From Candidatus Blautia intestinigallinarum (GTDB lineage: Bacteria; Bacillota; Clostridia; Lachnospirales; Lachnospiraceae): a DNA stretch of 64,000 nucleotides. The position numbers and the translations under genes were made by a program. Below are positions 17,158-25,654 of the stretch, piece after piece. The notes under the pieces are model-generated. The model ran no database searches. It had not been told where the DNA came from and saw nothing but the letters and a program-made list of their open reading frames with translations. The DNA lies in the NCBI GenBank assembly GCA_019112635.1, contig DXIX01000017.1, forward strand, positions 124,001 through 188,000. The letters run 5' to 3'. Position 1 is the first letter of the stretch, and each line of letters starts with the position of its first letter.

Positions 17158-17194
17158 GAAAAGGTGTGGATATTTATTCCACACCTAATTTTTT
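17158..17194. terminator. Bidirectional terminator between orphan gene and HAD gene
   Basis: aggtgtgga and tccacacct form a perfect nine-pair stem, with AATTTTTTT after it on the plus strand and TTTTCT on the minus strand. Confidence 0.82.
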
Positions 17195-17995
17195 TAATTC
17201 AGCGGCTGCCTGTTTGAAGTCATGAAACAGAATTGTGTGAATGCCAAACTTGGCGGCTGCGTCCAGATTTGCCTGGCGGTCGTCCAGAAAGACAGCCCGC
17301 CTGGGATGAATCTTGTAGGTCTGAAGCAGAGTCTGATAGATTTCAGGTTCTGGTTTGATCTGTTTGACCTCGCTGGAAAATACAATGCCATCCATGTACT
17401 TTAGAAAAGTCATGTCCGGGCGGGTCTTTTCCAAAAGACGTTCCGGATAGTTGGATAGAATATAGAGATGAAATCCTTTCTCCTTCAGATAACGTACCCA
17501 GGTCTCGGCGTAATCATAGACAGAGATTGTTCTCTCGTTGGTGGAGAGAACCTGTAAAATTTCCTTTTCCAGCTGGGGATCATTCTTCACGAACTGACGC
17601 ACATATTCGTCCGGAGGAAGATCACCCCGGTCCTGTTCGTTCCAGGTCTGGCTGGCGAACACGGCCTGCCCGATTCGTTCTTTGACTTCGCGGGGATAGG
17701 GAAAGGTGTCCAGGTAAGATTTCCAGTCATAGTTGACCAGAACCATTCCCACGTCAAAAATGATGGAATCCACGCAGGCGGAAGATTCCTCCGGAGAGGT
17801 TCTTTTCTGAAAGAAACGGACAACCAGCAAATAGCCGTACAGCAAAAGGGGTACGAAAATTGTGCCCGCCAGGGAGATACGGAACCAGGTTCCGCTGTCC
17901 GGTGAGTCTGTCACGGCGAAGAAAAAAGTTGCCCCATACAGTAAAAGCAGCAGGAGAACTACGATGAGTGCCCCTGCACGTTTTAGATTTTTCAT
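17174..17995 (-). CDS. HAD-superfamily hydrolase with N-terminal membrane anchor
   Basis: The 273-residue protein has two hydrophobic segments (about 8-27 and 40-60) joined to a cytosolic HAD domain of the YihX/epoxide-hydrolase-like subfamily. Motif I is IIFDVGMVLVNYDW with nucleophile D81; the position two residues on is Gly, as in that subfamily (DxGxV) rather than DxDxT. Motif II LSNYPE, the Lys in KPEPEIY and motif IV FLDDRQANLDAA are all visible. The tether to the membrane is unusual for this subfamily. It lies 16 bases after the MntR-like regulator gene and is probably co-transcribed with it. The substrate is unknown. Confidence 0.85.
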   Translation of the reverse strand: MKNLKRAGALIVVLLLLLLYGATFFFAVTDSPDSGTWFRISLAGTIFVPLLLYGYLLVVRFFQKRTSPEESSACVDSIIFDVGMVLVNYDWKSYLDTFPYPREVKERIGQAVFASQTWNEQDRGDLPPDEYVRQFVKNDPQLEKEILQVLSTNERTISVYDYAETWVRYLKEKGFHLYILSNYPERLLEKTRPDMTFLKYMDGIVFSSEVKQIKPEPEIYQTLLQTYKIHPRRAVFLDDRQANLDAAAKFGIHTILFHDFKQAAAELKKLGVE

Positions 17996-18011
17996 AGCTG
18001 TCTACCTCATC

Positions 18012-18386
18012 TTATGCTTCTTTTATGTCCTTGGTATGACGCTTGATGGCATCAAAGCTTTCGGAACTGATCACATGTTCAATACGGCAGGCATCTTTGG
18101 ACGCGATCTCGGGGTCAACACCCAGACGTACCAGCCACTTGGAGAGAAGCGTGTGTCTTTCGTAAATCTTTTCCGCAATCTCCCGGCCGGCTTCTGTGAG
18201 AGTGATATAACCACTTGTATCCATCTTAATATATCCGTTCAGACGAAGATTTTTCATTGCCACGCTTACGCTGGGTTTTGAAAAATCCAGTTCATTGACA
18301 ATATCGATCGAGCGCACATGTTCCTGGCGCAGACTGATGATCAGAATGGTTTCCAGATAGTTTTCCGCAGATTCCTGAATCTTCAA
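18012..18386 (-). CDS. DtxR/MntR-family metal-dependent regulator
   Basis: A short 124-residue repressor: winged helix about 1-65 (SIDIVNELDFSKPSVSVAMKNL) and the metal-binding/dimerisation helix region with ERHTLLSKWL and DACRIEHVIS, which carry the expected His, Glu and Cys/Asp ligands. No SH3 domain, as in MntR. I place the start at TTG 18386 because GGAGGG lies seven bases upstream of it; an ATG at 18401 would add five residues but has no ribosome site. It shares a transcript with the HAD gene. Mn or Fe specificity cannot be settled by eye. Confidence 0.87.
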   Translation of the reverse strand: MKIQESAENYLETILIISLRQEHVRSIDIVNELDFSKPSVSVAMKNLRLNGYIKMDTSGYITLTEAGREIAEKIYERHTLLSKWLVRLGVDPEIASKDACRIEHVISSESFDAIKRHTKDIKEA

Positions 18387-18453
18387 TGGCAATCCCTCCA
18401 TTTGTTTTGATTACTTAATAGGATAGCATAAGAAATGGAAAAATTCAAATATA

Positions 18454-18482
18454 TTGTAATCTATATTTTGGGATGATATAAT
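18454..18482 (+). promoter_or_regulatory. Promoter of the cytidylate-kinase-like gene
   Basis: TTGTAA (18454-18459), 17 bases, TATAAT (18477-18482), 33 bases before the start codon. Confidence 0.7.
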
Positions 18483-18514
18483 ATTGAAAGAATCAAAGGA
18501 AAGGGGTGCTGACT

Positions 18515-19123
18515 ATGAAAACAATTACAATTGAAAGACAATATGGAAGCGGTGGACGTGAAGTTGGAACTTTACTGGCAAATTCATTGAATATTCCATT
18601 TTATGACAGTAATTTGCTCCTGGTAGCAGCAGAAAAATACGGGATTAATCCAGGTGTCATGGCAGAACATGACGAGAAGAGACAGTCCAATTTTCTGTTC
18701 GGCCTTTCGATGGTAACTGATGGGTATCTGAATCAGGAGAAGATTATGTTACCCTATAAACTGTACCAGGCACAGTCAGATACAATTGTACGTCTTGCAG
18801 AGGAAGGCCCCTGTGTATTCGTGGGAAGATGTGCGGAACACATTCTCAGACAGCATCATTATGACGATCTGCTCAATGTGTTTATTTATGCGTCCTCCAT
18901 GGATCAGAGACGCCAAAGGGCGATCAAAGTGGATCACATCTCTGAGAAAGAGGCAGATTCTTATATCGCGAAAAAAGACAAAGAAAGACGGGATTACTAT
19001 TATTTCCACACGGGAAAAGAGTGGGGCGTGATGGAGAACTATGATCTTTGTCTGAATACCACGACGATGGGATACCAGCTCTGTGCGGACGTGATCCGGG
19101 ATGCGCTGAGAAGAGACAAATAA
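18515..19123 (+). CDS. Cytidylate kinase-like family protein
   Basis: A 202-residue P-loop protein of the Cmk-like family (AAA-type nucleotide kinase) widespread in clostridia and separate from true cmk. It opens with the variant P-loop ERQYGSGGREVG, continues with PFYDSNLL, and has VFVGRCAEHIL and a basic RRQRAI lid-like stretch. A DYYYFHTGKEWG motif near the C-terminus is typical of this group. The ATG at 18515 has AAGGGG eight bases upstream. It sits alone behind its own promoter. The substrate is not known. Confidence 0.85.
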   Translation: MKTITIERQYGSGGREVGTLLANSLNIPFYDSNLLLVAAEKYGINPGVMAEHDEKRQSNFLFGLSMVTDGYLNQEKIMLPYKLYQAQSDTIVRLAEEGPCVFVGRCAEHILRQHHYDDLLNVFIYASSMDQRRQRAIKVDHISEKEADSYIAKKDKERRDYYYFHTGKEWGVMENYDLCLNTTTMGYQLCADVIRDALRRDK

Positions 19124-19177
19124 GAATTTGGCTTTGACAGGGGAAGTCTTAAAAAACTGTGAAATCCAGCCCAGAGG

Positions 19178-19205
19178 TTGACAAGAAAAAGATACTCTAT
19201 ATAAT
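19178..19205 (+). promoter_or_regulatory. Promoter of the Asp/Ser-rich lipoprotein gene
   Basis: TTGACA (19178-19183), 16 bases, TATAAT (19200-19205). Confidence 0.78.
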
Positions 19206-19246
19206 TAGGATAGAAAGAAACTTATACCCATAGGAGGGATTTGTCT

Positions 19247-20206
19247 ATGAAAAAAAGGTATTTCGTTCTTGTCGCTCTGCTTGCGGTATGCATGACAGCG
19301 GCGGCCGGATGTAATAAAAATAACAAGGAAGCTGACAGTACACAGGCAGTGACAGAGACACCGACACCGACGCCTAAGGCAGACAACGTGGTGCAGATGG
19401 AGAAGATTTCCGATGCGGACAAGGCGGCGATCCGGAATATTCTTGGCGAGAAGACCAGTACCAGCTCTGATGTGGTTCTGACCAATGACACAGGTCTTGA
19501 CATCTCGGAGATTTATATCCGTGAGGCGGCGGACAGCTCCGATGATGAGTGGGGCGATGATCTGATTCAGGGATCTTATGAGTGGAAAGACGGAGACCGG
19601 GCCCTGTATTATTATGAGAAGTCAGATGATGTCAACTATGATATTCAGGTGTTCTATACAGATGAGGACGAGGCGAACTGTTTCTTCCGTGATCTGGACT
19701 TTTCGGATACCACAGAGATCAAACTGTGCATGGAAGATGGGGTGCCTTATGTGACCTACTACAGTGAGAGCCAGAAGAAAGAGGTCAGCACACTGGAAGA
19801 TGCACGGGAGCGTATGGGTCTGACAAATGATGACAGTGATGATACGGATTCTTCAGATGATACAGACAGCACTGTGGGAGAGAACACTGCCACACCGACA
19901 CCGGAGCAGTCAGACGAGGACTACAGCAGTGGAGATGATACCTCATCGGATTCCGGAGACGATGGAGATGATGGTTCAGGTGACGGCGATGAAGATCCTG
20001 GATATTCCAGCGGCCGTGATCAGGCGGAGAGCTATATCGGAAAGAGTCTCGATACTCTGGAAGGGGCGATCGGCAATGCCAATGACGTAAGTTATGAGAC
20101 TGACCCGGAGACAGGAACAGAGATTGGCTATCATGAGTACGATGATTTCACCGTAGCTACCACAGTGGGGGAAGACGGTCAGGAGATTGTAACCTCTGTG
20201 TGGTAA
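19247..20206 (+). CDS. Putative lipoprotein with Asp/Ser-rich linker
   Basis: The 319-residue protein has a lipoprotein signal with lipobox AAGC (C22), then a Thr/Pro linker (TETPTPTP). A folded region of about 130 residues is followed by an acidic low-complexity tract (about 198-260, repeated DDS/DDT/GDDG) and a 60-residue C-terminal domain opening ESYIGKSLDTLEGAIG. The start ATG is eight bases after TAGGAGGG. The family occurs in Lachnospiraceae, but its role is unknown. It is 32 bases upstream of pyrH with no terminator seen, so pyrH may be read from this promoter. Confidence 0.78.
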   Translation: MKKRYFVLVALLAVCMTAAAGCNKNNKEADSTQAVTETPTPTPKADNVVQMEKISDADKAAIRNILGEKTSTSSDVVLTNDTGLDISEIYIREAADSSDDEWGDDLIQGSYEWKDGDRALYYYEKSDDVNYDIQVFYTDEDEANCFFRDLDFSDTTEIKLCMEDGVPYVTYYSESQKKEVSTLEDARERMGLTNDDSDDTDSSDDTDSTVGENTATPTPEQSDEDYSSGDDTSSDSGDDGDDGSGDGDEDPGYSSGRDQAESYIGKSLDTLEGAIGNANDVSYETDPETGTEIGYHEYDDFTVATTVGEDGQEIVTSVW

Positions 20207-20238
20207 AAGAAAAAAATGAGATAAGTTGAGGAAGAAAA

Positions 20239-20937
20239 ATGAAGAGAGTATTGCTGAAATTGAGCGGAGAGGCATTGGCCGGCGAGAAAAAGAGCGGTTT
20301 TGACGAGGAGACTGTTCTGAAGGTGGCACGTCAGATCAAGGCAGTGGCGGAAGAAGGAATCCAGGTCGGGATTGTGATCGGAGGAGGCAATTTCTGGCGG
20401 GGGAGAACCAGCGAGACCATTAACCGGAGCAAGGCAGATCAGATTGGCATGCTTGCCACGGTGATGAACTGTATCTATGTCTCGGATCTGTGCCGCTATG
20501 TGGGATTGAAGACAGAAGTTTACACACCGTTTGTGTGCGGAGCTTTTACGAAGCTTTATTCCAAAGATGGTGTGGAGGAAGATTTTGCGCAGAATAAGGT
20601 AATCTTTTTTGCCGGCGGTACCGGACATCCTTATTTTTCCACAGACACAGCGACTGTACTGCGCGCCGTGGAGATTGAGGCAGATGCCATTCTTCTGGCG
20701 AAGGCCATTGACGGAATCTACGACAGTGATCCGAAGCTGAATCCGAATGCGAAAAAGTATGACAAAGTGAGTATTCAGGAAGTCATTGACAAGAAGCTGG
20801 CTGCTGTGGATCTGACGGCATCTATTATGTGTCTGGAGCAGAAGATGCCGATGCTGGTATTCGGACTGGAAGAGGAAGACAGCATTATCAATACAGTACA
20901 TGGGAAATTTAACGGTACGGAAGTGACCGTGGAATAA
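20239..20937 (+). CDS. pyrH: UMP kinase
   Basis: Phosphorylates UMP to UDP for nucleotide synthesis. The 232-residue amino-acid-kinase fold protein opens KRVLLKLSGEAL, has the VIGGGNFWRG glycine loop, the GTGHPYFSTDTA motif and the LAKAIDGIYDSDPK segment. It heads the conserved pyrH-frr-uppS-cdsA-dxr-rseP order seen in most Firmicutes. Confidence 0.97.
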   Translation: MKRVLLKLSGEALAGEKKSGFDEETVLKVARQIKAVAEEGIQVGIVIGGGNFWRGRTSETINRSKADQIGMLATVMNCIYVSDLCRYVGLKTEVYTPFVCGAFTKLYSKDGVEEDFAQNKVIFFAGGTGHPYFSTDTATVLRAVEIEADAILLAKAIDGIYDSDPKLNPNAKKYDKVSIQEVIDKKLAAVDLTASIMCLEQKMPMLVFGLEEEDSIINTVHGKFNGTEVTVE

Positions 20938-20955
20938 AAGAGAGGGGAAACACTT

Positions 20956-21507
20956 ATGGATGAAAGACTGCAGAAATATGACGACAAAATGAAGAAGACA
21001 AAGAAAAGCCTGGAGGCGGATCTGGCGACAATTCGTGCCGGACGTGCGAATCCGCATATTCTTGACAAAATTCAGGTAGACTATTATGGAGTTCCCACTC
21101 CGCTTCAGCAGGTTGCCAATATTACCGTTCCCGAGGCGCGGGTGATCCAGATTCAGCCCTGGGAGGCTAAGATGGTCAAAGAGATTTCGAAGGCGATTCT
21201 CACTTCAGATTTGGGAATTAACCCGAACACAGACGGAAAATCCATTCGCCTGGTTCTGCCTGAGCTGACAGAAGAGCGAAGAAAAGAACTGGTAAAGGAT
21301 GTCAAGAAGCGCGGGGAGGCAGCGAAGGTGGCAATCCGCAACATTCGTCGTGACGCCAACGATACATTCAAAAAGCTTGGTAAGGCAGACGTCTCAGAAG
21401 ATGAAATCAAGGAATTAGAGGAAAAAATCCAGAAGATGACAGATAAGATGGTCAAAGAAATTGATGGAGTCGTAGATGTGAAATCAAAAGAGATCTTAAC
21501 TGTATAA
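20956..21507 (+). CDS. frr: Ribosome recycling factor
   Basis: A 183-residue protein that splits post-termination ribosomes with EF-G. It has the three-helix-bundle sequence with the RAGRANPHILDKIQVDYYG signature (about 26-44) and the hinge NPNTDGKSIRLVLPELTEERR. The length is close to the family's usual 185. It lies 18 bases after pyrH. Confidence 0.97.
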   Translation: MDERLQKYDDKMKKTKKSLEADLATIRAGRANPHILDKIQVDYYGVPTPLQQVANITVPEARVIQIQPWEAKMVKEISKAILTSDLGINPNTDGKSIRLVLPELTEERRKELVKDVKKRGEAAKVAIRNIRRDANDTFKKLGKADVSEDEIKELEEKIQKMTDKMVKEIDGVVDVKSKEILTV

Positions 21508-21518
21508 GAAATAGAATC

Positions 21519-21573
21519 AGGGCTGCTGCATGATTTTTCTGTGAATACAGATGATTTTGCATCAGCCCTTTTA
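21519..21573 (+). terminator. Possible partial terminator between frr and uppS
   Basis: agggctgctgca pairs with tgcatcagccct (one mismatch) around a 27-base loop holding a small ctgtgaatacag hairpin; TTTT follows. It may reduce read-through into the envelope genes. Confidence 0.55.
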
Positions 21574-21631
21574 AACGGAGCGAAAAAGGGCAAGCGGACA
21601 GGGGCAGCCTGTGCAAAGAAAGGAGAAAGAG

Positions 21632-22339
21632 ATGAAGGTTCCAAACCATATCGCCATTATTTTGGATGGGAACGGACGGTGGGCGAAAGCAAAAGGAATG
21701 CCCAGGAGTTACGGGCACGTGAAAGGATGTGCAAATCTGGAGACCATCTGTGATGTCGCCAAGTCACTGGGGGTAAAATATCTGACAGTCTATGCATTTT
21801 CCACGGAGAACTGGAAGCGTTCCAAGGAGGAAGTGGATGGACTGATGAAACTGTTTCGGAATTATCTGAAAAAATGCATCAAGATTTCTCAGCAGAATCA
21901 GATGCGTGTGAAAGTGATTGGGGATATCCGCGCATTTGATCCGGATATCCAGGAGAGTGTCAAAAAGTTAGAGGAATATTCTAAAAATTTTGATGAGCTC
22001 CATTTTCAGATTGCGTTGAATTATGGAAGCCGGGACGAGATCACCAGGGGAATTCGCAGAATTGCCCAGGATGTCAAGGACGGCAAAGTTCAGCCGGAAG
22101 AGATCACGGAACAGCTGGTGGAAAGCTATTGGGATACTGCCGGTATTCCAGATCCGGATCTGATGATTCGTACCAGCGGAGAACAGAGACTGTCAAATTT
22201 TCTTCTCTGGCAGCTTGCCTATACAGAGTTTTATTTTACACCGGTGGCATGGCCGGATTTTAACCGCGAGGAATTGGTCAAAGCTATTGAGAAATATAAT
22301 GAAAGAGACCGGAGATACGGAGGAGTAAAGGAGGAGTAG
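21632..22339 (+). CDS. uppS: Isoprenyl transferase / undecaprenyl diphosphate synthase
   Basis: A cis-prenyltransferase making the C55 carrier lipid for wall synthesis. The 235-residue protein starts KVPNHIAIILDGNGRWAKAKG, with the catalytic Asp of the ILDGNGRW signature. It has FSTENWKR and the late RTSGEQRLSNFLLWQ motif of the active-site lid. The start is ATG 21632 after AAAGGAG; the upstream GTG lacks a site. It is two bases upstream of cdsA. Confidence 0.96.
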   Translation: MKVPNHIAIILDGNGRWAKAKGMPRSYGHVKGCANLETICDVAKSLGVKYLTVYAFSTENWKRSKEEVDGLMKLFRNYLKKCIKISQQNQMRVKVIGDIRAFDPDIQESVKKLEEYSKNFDELHFQIALNYGSRDEITRGIRRIAQDVKDGKVQPEEITEQLVESYWDTAGIPDPDLMIRTSGEQRLSNFLLWQLAYTEFYFTPVAWPDFNREELVKAIEKYNERDRRYGGVKEE

Positions 22340-22341
22340 CC

Positions 22342-23130
22342 ATGTTTGTGACACGGCTTTTGAGTGGAATTGTCCTGGTGGCGCTGCTGCTTTTGACGAT
22401 CATTCCCGGAGGCTATATCTTGTTCTTTCCATTGCTGTGCATATCTGTCATTGGCATGTTTGAGCTGTATCGCGCGATGGAAATTCATAAGGGATCAGTC
22501 AGTCTTCTGGAAGGTGCGGGATACTTCTGCGCAGTTGTCTATTACGGGGCAGTCTGGCTGGATTTTGAAAAATACGGGATGGCTGCTCTTCTTGCGGGAT
22601 TGATTATCTTGATGTTTGTCTATGTTTTCACGTATCCGAAGTACAAGGCAGATCAGGTGATGGCTGCTTTTTTTGGATTGGCTTACGTTCCTGTGATGCT
22701 GTCCTTCATCTATCTGACGAGGAATCTGGAAGGCGGAATTTTCCATGTATGGCTGATTTTCCTGTGTTCTTGGGGATGTGATACCTGTGCCTACTGCGTG
22801 GGAGTTCTGATTGGCAAACACAAGATGGCTCCCGTCTTAAGTCCGAAGAAATCTGTGGAAGGCGCAGTGGGAGGAGTTGTCGGCGCGGTATTGCTCGGAT
22901 TGATTTACGCGGCGGCTACCAAGGGAGATTTGCCGGCTTACGGAATTATCTGCGGTGTGGGAGCTTTGATTTCCATGGTGGGAGATCTGGCTGCTTCAGC
23001 CATTAAGAGAAACCAGGAGATTAAAGATTATGGAACTTTGATACCGGGACATGGCGGAATTTTGGATCGCTTTGACAGCGTAATTTTCACGGCGCCGATC
23101 ATTTATTTTCTGTCAACCCTGTTGATGTGA
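22342..23130 (+). CDS. cdsA: Phosphatidate cytidylyltransferase
   Basis: An integral membrane enzyme making CDP-diacylglycerol. The 262-residue protein has about seven hydrophobic segments and the C-terminal signature (about 200-245) with GDLAASAIKR and KDYGTLIPGHGGILDRFDS. The SPKKSVEGAVGG motif is also clear. It is translationally close to uppS and dxr. Confidence 0.95.
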   Translation: MFVTRLLSGIVLVALLLLTIIPGGYILFFPLLCISVIGMFELYRAMEIHKGSVSLLEGAGYFCAVVYYGAVWLDFEKYGMAALLAGLIILMFVYVFTYPKYKADQVMAAFFGLAYVPVMLSFIYLTRNLEGGIFHVWLIFLCSWGCDTCAYCVGVLIGKHKMAPVLSPKKSVEGAVGGVVGAVLLGLIYAAATKGDLPAYGIICGVGALISMVGDLAASAIKRNQEIKDYGTLIPGHGGILDRFDSVIFTAPIIYFLSTLLM

Positions 23131-23142
23131 GGAAGTGTATTT

Positions 23143-24285
23143 ATGAGAAAGATAGCAATATTGGGATCGACAGGATCCATCGGCACCCAGACACTGGATG
23201 TGGTGCGCGCAAATGGTGACCTCCAGGTGACAGGTATCAGCGCGGGGAAAAATATACAGAAAATGGAAGAGCAGGTGCGGGAATTTCATCCCCGGCTGGC
23301 TGCGGTGTGGAGTGAGGAAGCGGCGAAGGAACTGGCGGTGAAAATTGCAGACACCTCCACCAAAGTGGTGAGCGGGATGGACGGACTGCTGGAGCTGGCG
23401 TCTATGCAGGAGTCGGAGATTCTGGTGACAGCGATCGTGGGGATGATTGGTGTGCGCCCTACCATTGAAGCGGTCCGAGCAGGAAAAGACATTGCCCTGG
23501 CAAACAAAGAAACTCTGGTGACTGCAGGGCATCTGATTATGCCCATGGCGGAGAAATACCATGTGAGAATTCTGCCGGTGGACAGTGAACACAGTGCGGT
23601 CTTTCAAGCACTGAACGGGGAGGACAGAAAAAGAATCCATAATCTGTGGATCACAGCATCCGGCGGTCCTTTCCGGGGAAGGAAGACAGAGGAGCTGAGA
23701 AATGTCACGGTGGAGGATACCCTGAAACATCCCAACTGGGTGATGGGAAGGAAAATCACGGTGGATTCGGCAACTCTGGTGAATAAGGGCCTCGAAGTGA
23801 TGGAGGCGAAATGGCTTTTTGGGGTGGAACTGGATCAGATTCAGGTGATTGTTCAGCCTCAAAGCGTCATACACTCTATGGTGGAATTTGAGGATGGAGC
23901 GGTGATCGCACAGTTGGGAACACCGGATATGCGCCTGCCCATCCAATATGCTCTGTATTATCCGAACCGGCGCTATCTGGACGGTGAGAGATTAAATTTT
24001 GCAAAGTTGGGCACGCTGACTTTTGAGGAACCGGATACGGAGACTTTCCTGGGACTTCCGATGGCGGTGCAGGCTCTCCGCATAGGCGGTTCCATGCCCA
24101 CAGTGTTCAACGCGGCAAATGAGAAAGCAGTTGCGAAATTTCTGGGAGGAGAAATTGGTTTCCTGGACATTTACGATATCATTGGTCAGTCCATGGAAAA
24201 CCATCGGGTGGTGAAGTCTCCGAGTCTGGAAGAGATTCTGGAGACGGAACAGGAGACATATCAATGGATTGAAAGCAGGTGGTAA
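23143..24285 (+). CDS. dxr: 1-deoxy-D-xylulose 5-phosphate reductoisomerase
   Basis: The second enzyme of the MEP isoprenoid pathway. The 380-residue protein has the NADPH fold ILGSTGSIGTQTLDV (5-19), ALANKETLVTAG, the metal/substrate triad region PVDSEHSAVFQAL, and TVDSATLVNKGLEVMEA. ispF lies 32 kb on, while uppS is in the same operon, so isoprenoid supply and use are partly linked here. Confidence 0.97.
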   Translation: MRKIAILGSTGSIGTQTLDVVRANGDLQVTGISAGKNIQKMEEQVREFHPRLAAVWSEEAAKELAVKIADTSTKVVSGMDGLLELASMQESEILVTAIVGMIGVRPTIEAVRAGKDIALANKETLVTAGHLIMPMAEKYHVRILPVDSEHSAVFQALNGEDRKRIHNLWITASGGPFRGRKTEELRNVTVEDTLKHPNWVMGRKITVDSATLVNKGLEVMEAKWLFGVELDQIQVIVQPQSVIHSMVEFEDGAVIAQLGTPDMRLPIQYALYYPNRRYLDGERLNFAKLGTLTFEEPDTETFLGLPMAVQALRIGGSMPTVFNAANEKAVAKFLGGEIGFLDIYDIIGQSMENHRVVKSPSLEEILETEQETYQWIESRW

Positions 24286-24286
24286 A

Positions 24287-25570
24287 TTGCGGATTGTTAT
24301 TGCAGTCATTATTTTCAGCGCGATTATATTATTCCATGAACTGGGACATTTTCTTCTTGCGAAAAAGAATCATGTGGTAGTGACGGAATTCTCACTGGGA
24401 ATGGGACCGAGACTGCTGAGCACGGTGAAAGGCGGTACCAGATATTCACTGAAGCTTCTGCCTCTGGGCGGATCGTGTATGATGCTGGGAGAAGATGAAG
24501 ACGGTGATGGACCGGGAAGCTTCAATGCGGCCTCTCCGTGGGCGAGAATCGCGATTGTGGCGGCAGGGCCTATTTTTAACTTTATTATGGCATTTTTGCT
24601 GGCCGTGATTATTGTCGGATGTGTGGGCTATGTGCCGGCAGAGGTAATGCAGGTGGAGAAAGGTTCACCGGCAGAAGAGGCTGGTCTCGAAGAAGGGGAC
24701 ATCATTAAGAAGTTTGATGGATACCAGGTGGATATCGGAAATGATATCTATACCTACACGACACTGTATGAACTGCAGCAAAAACCGATTACGATTGAAT
24801 TTGAGAGAGATGGGGAGGAACACTCACTTACCTATACACCAGATGTTCTGACCAGATATCTTCTGGGATTTAACCGGGTAGATACCGATTCCATGGAAGT
24901 GGGATCTCTGATTAAAGGAATGCCGCTGGAAGATTCCGGCATCCAGGCTGGTGACGTAATTACAGCGATTAATGGAGTGGCAATCCCGGACGGGGAAGCC
25001 TATAATCAATATATCGAAGAAAATCCTTTGGGGGATCAGCCTGTGGTACTCACTTACGAGAGAAATGGAAAGTCTTATGAGACCACGGTGACTCCGAAGC
25101 AGTATGACACTGTGCTTATGGGATTCAGCTACAATCTGGGCTGTGTGAAGACTGGCGGCCTGAATGTGATCAAATATGCGGCATTGGAAGTGAAATATTG
25201 GATCCGGACTACGGTTCACAGTGTGGAGATGCTGGTGAAGGGACATTTTGGAATTCAGGATCTGACAGGACCTGTGGGTGTGGTCGATGTCATCGGGGAC
25301 ACCTATGAGGAGGCACAGGATCAGGGAACCTTGATGGTGTGGATGAATATGTTGAATCTGGCCATTCTCCTGTCGGCGAACCTGGGTGTGATGAATCTTC
25401 TGCCGCTGCCGGCCCTGGATGGAGGCCGTCTGGTGTTTTTGATTCTGGAAGTGATCTTCCGCCGGCCGGTGAACCGGCAGGTGGAAGGGATGATTCATTT
25501 TGCTGGGCTGATGCTTTTGATGCTGCTGATGATTGTGGTAATGTATAATGATGTGATGAGAATTCTGTAA
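24287..25570 (+). CDS. rseP: Site-2 protease RseP (M50 zinc metalloprotease)
   Basis: An intramembrane protease with the HELGH zinc motif in the first membrane segment (about residues 17-21), two PDZ domains (about 115-185 and 195-270; SPAEEAGLEEGDII and EDSGIQAGDVITAING) and the second metal motif PLPALDGGR in a late membrane segment. I chose TTG 24287, directly after the dxr stop and five bases after AGGTGG, giving MRIVIAVIIF like other family members; TTG 24269 would overlap dxr. RseP clears signal peptides and cuts anti-sigma factors, but no anti-sigma gene is nearby. Confidence 0.93.
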   Translation: MRIVIAVIIFSAIILFHELGHFLLAKKNHVVVTEFSLGMGPRLLSTVKGGTRYSLKLLPLGGSCMMLGEDEDGDGPGSFNAASPWARIAIVAAGPIFNFIMAFLLAVIIVGCVGYVPAEVMQVEKGSPAEEAGLEEGDIIKKFDGYQVDIGNDIYTYTTLYELQQKPITIEFERDGEEHSLTYTPDVLTRYLLGFNRVDTDSMEVGSLIKGMPLEDSGIQAGDVITAINGVAIPDGEAYNQYIEENPLGDQPVVLTYERNGKSYETTVTPKQYDTVLMGFSYNLGCVKTGGLNVIKYAALEVKYWIRTTVHSVEMLVKGHFGIQDLTGPVGVVDVIGDTYEEAQDQGTLMVWMNMLNLAILLSANLGVMNLLPLPALDGGRLVFLILEVIFRRPVNRQVEGMIHFAGLMLLMLLMIVVMYNDVMRIL

Positions 25571-25616
25571 AAAGAATAGGATGACTGTATTCTGGCATAA
25601 AATTCCAGACTGTGCG

Positions 25617-25625
25617 CATAAAATA
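25617..25625 (+). promoter_or_regulatory. Possible mother-cell sigma-factor -10 element upstream of the sleC-like gene
   Basis: CATAAAATA fits the CATAnnnTA -10 form of SigK/SigE promoters, and a similar CATAAAATT lies 22 bases further upstream at about 25596. No convincing -35 is visible. It is proposed because SleC-type enzymes are made in the mother cell. Confidence 0.3.
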
Positions 25626-25654
25626 TTCCGATAGGATAATGTGAGGTTATCGGA

